A stretch of 11,149 nucleotides of DNA, taken from an uncultured bacterium (GTDB lineage: Bacteria; Bacteroidota; Bacteroidia; Bacteroidales; Paludibacteraceae). A program made the translations under genes and the position numbers. The stretch covers positions 1 to 11,149 of the forward strand of contig CAMTOX010000028.1 in assembly GCA_947074225.1 (NCBI GenBank), read 5' to 3'. Shown piece by piece: positions 6,934 through 11,149 of this stretch. How positions within the stretch are numbered: the first letter of the stretch is position 1; each line of letters starts with the position of its first letter. The notes under the pieces are model-generated. The model did not search any database and was not told the origin of the DNA. It worked only from the letters and a program-made list of their open reading frames with translations.

Positions 6934-7710
6934 ATGTTAGCATTAATTACAGGAGCCGATTCAGGAATAGGATATGGATATTCTCAAGTGCTCTCACAAC
7001 AAGGATATGATCTACTCATGGTGAGCAACCGAACCACTGAGTTGGAGCAGGCAGCTAAACAAATTCAAGAAAGGAGCGGAAGGGAAATACAATACCTTAC
7101 TGCCGACTTATCTGAAACAGGTGCTGCAAAACGTTTGTTCGACTATTGTAAAGGCAACTCTATCCAAGTAGATCTCTTGGTAAACAATGCCGGAGTATTC
7201 TTTTTTAATGAGTTTGTTATTACAGATATTAAGCGCATTGATTTGATGATGCAGTTACATATGGTTTGTGTCACAGAGATGTGCTACTATTTTGGACAAG
7301 AGATGTGTCAGCGCGGGCATGGTCAAATTCTTAATATGAGCTCTATGAGTGCTTGGATGACCATGCCGGGTATTAATGTTTATAATGCTACAAAATCATA
7401 TATTTTAAATCTCACACGCTCTTTGTGGTATGAATTTAAACTTAAGGGAGTGAATATTATTGCCGTATGTCCGGGAGCTGTAGATACCGGACTCTATAAT
7501 TTGGCACCTAATTTGCGTGCCTTGGCAGTAAAAATTGGGGTGAGTATGCCTCCGGAAAAACTGGTAATAAAGGCTTTAAAGGCACTACGCAAAGGGAAGA
7601 AACAGGTAGTGCCAGGAGCAATAAACCATCTCTTTATTCCTCTCATTAAGCACATACCCGATTGGTTGGTCTTTAAAATATTGGCAAAAATTAAAGTATT
7701 TCAGAAGTAA
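6934..7710 (+). CDS. Short-chain dehydrogenase/reductase (candidate 3-beta-hydroxysteroid dehydrogenase)
   Basis: This classical SDR of 258 residues has a Rossmann fold with T6-GADSGIG, NNAG at 84-87, catalytic S137, and Y150-x-x-x-K154. N32-R33 after the second strand suggests NADP(H) preference, but this is weak evidence. The position where I expect the tetrad Asn (Q-L-N-type strand) reads QLH, with His109 (CAT at 7258-7260). The C-terminal ~30 residues are hydrophobic with basic spacers (LFIPLIKHIPDWLVFKIL), suggesting membrane association beside the membrane-bound 5-alpha-reductase. It is the third gene of the cluster, 13 bases after the flavoenzyme, and fits the 3beta-HSDH role of reducing the 3-oxo group to 3-beta-hydroxyl. 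SDR substrate specificity cannot be read from motifs, so this role rests on context. Confidence 0.92.
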   Translation: MLALITGADSGIGYGYSQVLSQQGYDLLMVSNRTTELEQAAKQIQERSGREIQYLTADLSETGAAKRLFDYCKGNSIQVDLLVNNAGVFFFNEFVITDIKRIDLMMQLHMVCVTEMCYYFGQEMCQRGHGQILNMSSMSAWMTMPGINVYNATKSYILNLTRSLWYEFKLKGVNIIAVCPGAVDTGLYNLAPNLRALAVKIGVSMPPEKLVIKALKALRKGKKQVVPGAINHLFIPLIKHIPDWLVFKILAKIKVFQK

Positions 7711-7718
7711 GGATTTGT

Positions 7719-7786
7719 CTAAGAAGAAGAATATGCATTAAATACTATTACTTTTCTCTTAAAAAAATATTGACTATTCTTCTTAG
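7719..7786. repeat. Long-loop inverted repeat between SDR and metallopeptidase genes
   Basis: CTAAGAAGAA (7719-7728) and its exact complement TTCTTCTTAG (7777-7786) form 10-bp arms around a 48-base loop. Adding TA/TA pairing would need a 3-base GAA bulge in the left arm. The loop contains ATGCAT and an A7 run. No T-run follows the right arm, so this is not a standard terminator. It could be a weak transcript stem, a regulator half-site pair, or chance in AAG-rich sequence. Confidence 0.4.
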
Positions 7787-7835
7787 CAATCTCTATGATA
7801 ACCGTATTATTTAACAGAACCTTTTAACCGTATTT

Positions 7836-9884
7836 ATGAAAAAACTCTTTTATCCTCTGATTGTTCTCTTCGGCTTGTTCTTGAATAGTTGTTCGGGAGC
7901 AAAACAACCAGAATCGATAAGTTCTATTACTGATTCTATGATTGAGAAAACGATTACACAAATTTCTAAAACATATCCCGATGCAAATTCGGATATGGTC
8001 AGTCGTGGTGTGCACTCTGCAGCATCTTTATGGACAGTAACAGACGGTACCGAAGCAGATTTTATTGAATTTTGTACCAAACAGTTTGTCCCTACTGCAG
8101 CAGCAAAGGAGCAACTCTTTGAAACATTGCAAACAAATTTTGAGATTTTATTAGGTAACTACAATAAAATTAGTGTAGACCTAAAACTCCCCTTGCATGT
8201 GGTTGGTAATCCTATTACCGAAATTAATGAGGCTTTTGGTGCCTTTGACCCATTTGCACATTTCTCTGACGATATGTTTAACTCTAAGGTAGCCTTTGTG
8301 GTGCTTTTAAACTATCCTTTCTATACATTGGAAGAGAAGAATAGTTTAGGTAAAACATGGAGTAGTTTAGAGTGGGGCTATGCTCGCATGGGCGATCTTT
8401 TCATCTCGCGTGTTCCTGCAGCTATCTCTCAACAAATTGCAGAGACACTTGCCGATGCCGATGGTTATATATCTAATTACAATGTTATGATGGGGCAATT
8501 GCGCACTGAAACAGAAGATAAATTGTTTCCAGATAATATGGCTTTGATAACCCACTGGGGGCTTCGCGATGAGCTTAAATCTAATTATAGCAATGCCGAT
8601 GGCAATGGTTTGGAGAAACAAGAACTCATTTACGAAGTGATGAAACATATTATTCGTCAAACCATTCCACAGCAGGTAATAAGCGATGCCGATTTTACTT
8701 GGCAGCCTTATTCAAACCGTATCTTTAAAGATGGGGTAGAGCAAGAGGTAGAGGTAGAGCCCGATACACGCTATAAAAAACTTCACGCCATTTGCATGGC
8801 TGTAATGGCAGCCGATATTTATAACCCTACCTACCCTACCTACATTCAACGCTCGTTTGATAAGGATATGGAGGTGAGTGCCGAACAGATAGAACAGATG
8901 TTTGTAGAGTTTATCTCCTCGCCCGAGGTGGCACAGGTGGGTGCTCTTATTCGTCAACGCTTAGGTCGCGAATTGCGTCCTTTCGATATCTGGTACGATG
9001 GCTTCAAAAGTCGTAGTGCAATAGATGCTAATGAGTTAGATGCAAAAACAAAAGCACTCTATCCAACAGCACAACACTATGAGGATGACCTTGCTAATAC
9101 CATGGTAAAACTAGGTTTTACACCCGAAAAGTCACAACAGGTAGCTTCAAGAATCACCGTCGATGCCTCTCGTGGTGCCGGTCATGCTTGGGGAGCTATG
9201 ATGAAAAGCGATAAAGCACGTCTGCGTACCAGAGTAGGTGGTGAAGGCATGGATTATAAAGGATTCAATATCGCTACTCACGAGTTTGGACATAATGTTG
9301 AACAAACTATCACGCTACACGATGTTGATCATTATATGATGAATGGCGTTCCAAGCACTGCCTTTACAGAAGCTTTGGCCTTTGTGTTCCAGAAGAAAGA
9401 CCTTCAGTTGTTAGGCTATAATAACGAATCGGCAGATCAAGCTGCTTTACAAGCACTCGACATCTTCTGGGGAAGCTATGAAATTATGGGAGTGTCGCTA
9501 GTAGATCTTTATACTTGGCAGTGGTTGTATGAACATCCTAAAGCTACATCTAAGCAGTTGAAGGAGACAATTATTAACAATGCCATAAAGGTGTGGAATA
9601 AATATTATGCTCCTATTCTTGGTGGTGAAGATTCTCCTATCTTAGCCGTTTACTCTCATATGATAGATATACCTCTTTATTTGCCAAACTATCCATATGG
9701 GCATATTATAGAGTTCCAATTAGAGAACTACTTAAAAGGGCGTAATTTCGGTACAGAGATAGAGCGTATCTATTCTGTTGGGCGTCTTACTCCGAACCTG
9801 TGGATGGAGCATGCCGTAGGTACCGCAGTGTCAACAAAACCTTTGATTGATGCTACTCACGATGCAATAGAATATTACAAATAA
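7836..9884 (+). CDS. Lipoprotein M3-like zinc metallopeptidase (putative)
   Basis: This is a 682-residue predicted lipoprotein with the leader MKKLFYPLIVLFGLFLNSC, Cys19 being the lipid-modified residue. Residues 482-486 form HEFGH, a zinc-binding HExxH motif in the context ATHEFGHNVEQ, followed 26 residues later by E512 in STAFTEALAF. That His-Glu-His...Glu spacing matches gluzincin peptidases of the M3 type (thimet oligopeptidase/PepF), where the third ligand Glu lies about 25 residues on. The downstream Tyr/Gly/His-rich segment (YPYGHIIEFQ, near 619-628) sits where M3 enzymes have substrate-contact residues. The long N-terminal region looks helical and is not otherwise recognised. It lies 125 bases after the SDR with no good terminator between, so read-through from the oxidoreductase operon is possible, and a strong terminator follows. 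Metallopeptidase is secure; the M3 subfamily is a judgement, with M49 (HExxxH) excluded by motif length. Confidence 0.8.
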   Translation: MKKLFYPLIVLFGLFLNSCSGAKQPESISSITDSMIEKTITQISKTYPDANSDMVSRGVHSAASLWTVTDGTEADFIEFCTKQFVPTAAAKEQLFETLQTNFEILLGNYNKISVDLKLPLHVVGNPITEINEAFGAFDPFAHFSDDMFNSKVAFVVLLNYPFYTLEEKNSLGKTWSSLEWGYARMGDLFISRVPAAISQQIAETLADADGYISNYNVMMGQLRTETEDKLFPDNMALITHWGLRDELKSNYSNADGNGLEKQELIYEVMKHIIRQTIPQQVISDADFTWQPYSNRIFKDGVEQEVEVEPDTRYKKLHAICMAVMAADIYNPTYPTYIQRSFDKDMEVSAEQIEQMFVEFISSPEVAQVGALIRQRLGRELRPFDIWYDGFKSRSAIDANELDAKTKALYPTAQHYEDDLANTMVKLGFTPEKSQQVASRITVDASRGAGHAWGAMMKSDKARLRTRVGGEGMDYKGFNIATHEFGHNVEQTITLHDVDHYMMNGVPSTAFTEALAFVFQKKDLQLLGYNNESADQAALQALDIFWGSYEIMGVSLVDLYTWQWLYEHPKATSKQLKETIINNAIKVWNKYYAPILGGEDSPILAVYSHMIDIPLYLPNYPYGHIIEFQLENYLKGRNFGTEIERIYSVGRLTPNLWMEHAVGTAVSTKPLIDATHDAIEYYK

Positions 9885-9903
9885 GTACATGCCTTCATGG
9901 CTT

Positions 9904-9942
9904 AAAAAGACGAACTAAAGAAATTCTTAGTTCGTCTTTTTT
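9904..9942 (+). terminator. Rho-independent terminator after the metallopeptidase gene
   Basis: A 15-bp stem pairs AAAAAGACGAACTAA (9904-9918) with 9927-9941 around an 8-base loop, ending in TTTTTT. It starts 19 bases after the stop codon. The A-run/T-run symmetry means it could also work in the opposite direction. Confidence 0.93.
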
Positions 9943-10092
9943 ATTATGTTTTTTTGTAAGTGTTAAATCGGTCAAAACCATTATATTCGTAACTTCAAAC
10001 AAGAATATTCAAAAAAACATTTTTTTTCTCTGTTCTATCCCTTTTAAGTGGCACTCTTTATGCTTTTGTTAATACATAATAATTCAATAACT

Positions 10093-10950
10093 ATGAAACG
10101 CATCGTCTCTATTTTCTTCATGGTGTTACTTCTAACACCTTGTTTTGCCCAGAAACAGAAAGTGGGCATTGTACTTAGCGGTGGTGGGGCATTAGGTTTT
10201 GCTCATATTGGGGCCTTACAAGCGCTAAATGAAGCAGGAATCTATCCAACCATCATTGCCGGAACTAGTATGGGCGCACTTATGGGTGCCATGTATGCCG
10301 ATGGCATGACGCCACAAGAGATGTACAAAGTTATTAAGAAATATAAGATGGATAAGGTGGGTACAATCATTACACCCGCTGTACGTTCACAATCATTAGG
10401 CTTTGCAAATCCTAAAAATATGAATAAGATGATGCGCGAGGTTTTACCACATAATAATTTCGATAGTCTTAAATACCCCATGTATATTTGTGTTGCCAAT
10501 TTAAATACCGGAGCACCCGAATTTGGCCATCGTGGAAAATATTTACATGAATATATGTTAGCCTCATCGGCTATACCTGGGCTTTTTGAAGCAGTAGAGA
10601 TAAATCATAATTACTACGTTGACGGAGGTCTCTTTAATAACTTTCCTGCCGAGGCAATCCGTAAACAATGCACTTATCTTATAGGGGTGGATTGCAACCC
10701 TCGTCATGCTAATGTGTCCATACATAGTACCAAAGATATTGCCCTGCGATGTGTTACGGTGTTGGTACAAAATAATTCAATACCTGGACGTGAAATGGTC
10801 GATTATTTAATTGAATCGCCTGCCAATGCTCTCTATAAATCGCTCGATTTTGATAAATTTGAAACTATCTACACCTTTGGTTATGAAGCCACAAAGAAAT
10901 ACCTCTCTAAACATCCGGAAATGGTAAAGAAACTTGCTGTGAAGAAGTAG
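10093..10950 (+). CDS. Secreted patatin-like phospholipase/lipid acyl hydrolase
   Basis: This 285-residue patatin-fold enzyme uses a Ser-Asp dyad to hydrolyse acyl esters of lipids. From the ATG at 10093 the N-terminus MKRIVSIFFMVLLLTPCFA-Q is a standard signal peptide with likely cleavage after Ala19, so the product is periplasmic. A GTG at 10048 gives an in-frame extension that would bury this signal and is rejected. Motifs in order: oxyanion hole SGGGALG at 29-35, nucleophile G57-T-S59-M-G61, ASSAIPG at about 157-163, and catalytic D177-G-G. Many Bacteroidetes patatins carry a C-terminal Omp85-type barrel and reach 700-800 residues; this one ends after the patatin domain and is followed by a clean terminator, so it is a naturally short form. 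It is a separate transcript from the peptidase. Substrate is unknown. Confidence 0.93.
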   Translation: MKRIVSIFFMVLLLTPCFAQKQKVGIVLSGGGALGFAHIGALQALNEAGIYPTIIAGTSMGALMGAMYADGMTPQEMYKVIKKYKMDKVGTIITPAVRSQSLGFANPKNMNKMMREVLPHNNFDSLKYPMYICVANLNTGAPEFGHRGKYLHEYMLASSAIPGLFEAVEINHNYYVDGGLFNNFPAEAIRKQCTYLIGVDCNPRHANVSIHSTKDIALRCVTVLVQNNSIPGREMVDYLIESPANALYKSLDFDKFETIYTFGYEATKKYLSKHPEMVKKLAVKK

Positions 10951-11001
10951 AAGTTATTAATTAGTGTTGATTATTACCGTTTGTAATTATTGATCTAATT
11001 T

Positions 11002-11046
11002 AAAAGGCTCGGCCAATAATGAGAAGTTATTGGCCGAACCTTTTTT
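11002..11046 (+). terminator. Rho-independent terminator after the patatin gene
   Basis: AAAAGG (11002-11007) pairs with CCTTTT (11039-11044), and TCGGCCAATAA (11009-11019) pairs with TTATTGGCCGA (11027-11037), with one C/A mismatch and a 7-base loop. It ends in TTTTTT and lies about 50 bases after the stop codon. Confidence 0.94.
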
Positions 11047-11079
11047 CTGAGTGAGAGGTAAACCGATTATCCATTACTT

Positions 11080-11149
11080 CCCTTCGTGAGAGGGTCGGGG
11101 AGGGAAAGAGGGTAGGCTATAGGTTGGCTCGTGGGGGGCGTGAGTTGGG
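11080..11149. repeat. G-rich intergenic repeat fragment (REP-like) at contig end
   Basis: The last 70 bases are strongly G-rich on the + strand, unlike the AT-rich remainder. A short hairpin pairs CCCT (11080-11083) with AGGG (11091-11094), followed by GGGTCGGGGAGGG-type runs. This resembles the REP-like intergenic repeats common in many bacterial genomes, and assemblies tend to break at such repeats. Positions 11092-11112 also satisfy a four-run G-quadruplex pattern with loops of 2, 1 and 5 bases. No gene is visible here. Family identity is from general resemblance only. Confidence 0.45.

Noticed and set aside
7770..7799. TTGACT-N18-TATGAT, an apparent E. coli sigma-70 promoter before the metallopeptidase gene.
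   Set aside because: The genome looks like Bacteroidetes, whose main sigma factor uses -33 TTTG / -7 TAnnTTTG; sigma-70-like matches are expected by chance in AT-rich intergenic DNA.
7836..9884. Dipeptidyl peptidase III (M49) identity for the metallopeptidase.
   Set aside because: M49 enzymes carry HExxxH; here the motif is HEFGH (HExxH) with the third Glu about 26 residues on, as in M3.
10021..10075. Bacteroidetes -7 box for the patatin gene in TATGCTTTTG.
   Set aside because: It needs two extra bases between TA and TTTG and has no convincing -33 element.
10048..10092. GTG start extending the patatin protein by 15 residues.
   Set aside because: The ATG at 10093 begins a clean signal peptide; the extension would place it internally.

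Overview
This window looks like a short-read assembly contig from an AT-rich gut-type Bacteroidales bacterium (Bacteroides/Parabacteroides/Prevotella group; the genus cannot be fixed by eye). The reasons are a single-chain GcvP, lipoproteins with short hydrophobic leaders, starts without Shine-Dalgarno sequences, one perfect TAnnTTTG-type -7 box, and gene content typical of gut Bacteroidetes. All genes are on the + strand. The first 47 bases are not biological: they match the inner end of an Illumina P7/i7 TruSeq adapter.

Layout: gcvP (142-2982) is a complete glycine cleavage P-protein closed by a strong hairpin terminator. A separately promoted lipoprotein serine hydrolase of the beta-lactamase/EstB fold follows (3285-4574). 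After a 289-base intergenic region with a 12-bp palindrome, a small hairpin and an all-A/T leader come three tightly packed genes (4864-7710): a membrane steroid 5-alpha-reductase family protein, a single-domain Old Yellow Enzyme (OYE) flavoprotein, and a short-chain dehydrogenase/reductase (SDR). Next is a 682-residue lipoprotein with an M3-like zinc-protease motif (7836-9884), with no convincing terminator before it and a strong one after it. A short secreted patatin-like lipase (10093-10950) with its own terminator follows. The last ~70 bases are G-rich and look like an intergenic repeat fragment at the contig edge.

The most notable element is the three-gene cluster. A 5-alpha-reductase homologue, an ene-reductase-type flavoenzyme and a hydroxysteroid-type SDR are the three activities of the inducible Bacteroidetes cluster I recall from 2021 work on isoallolithocholic acid (5BR, 5AR, 3beta-HSDH). 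In that scheme the flavoenzyme removes the C4-C5 hydrogens of 3-oxo-lithocholate, the 5-alpha-reductase puts hydrogen back with inverted geometry, and the SDR reduces the 3-ketone to the 3-beta alcohol. The match here rests on family recognition and gene order, so the actual substrate (bile acid or steroid hormone) is inferred. The flavoenzyme has a Ser in place of one expected iron-sulfur Cys and the SDR seems to lack the usual tetrad Asn.
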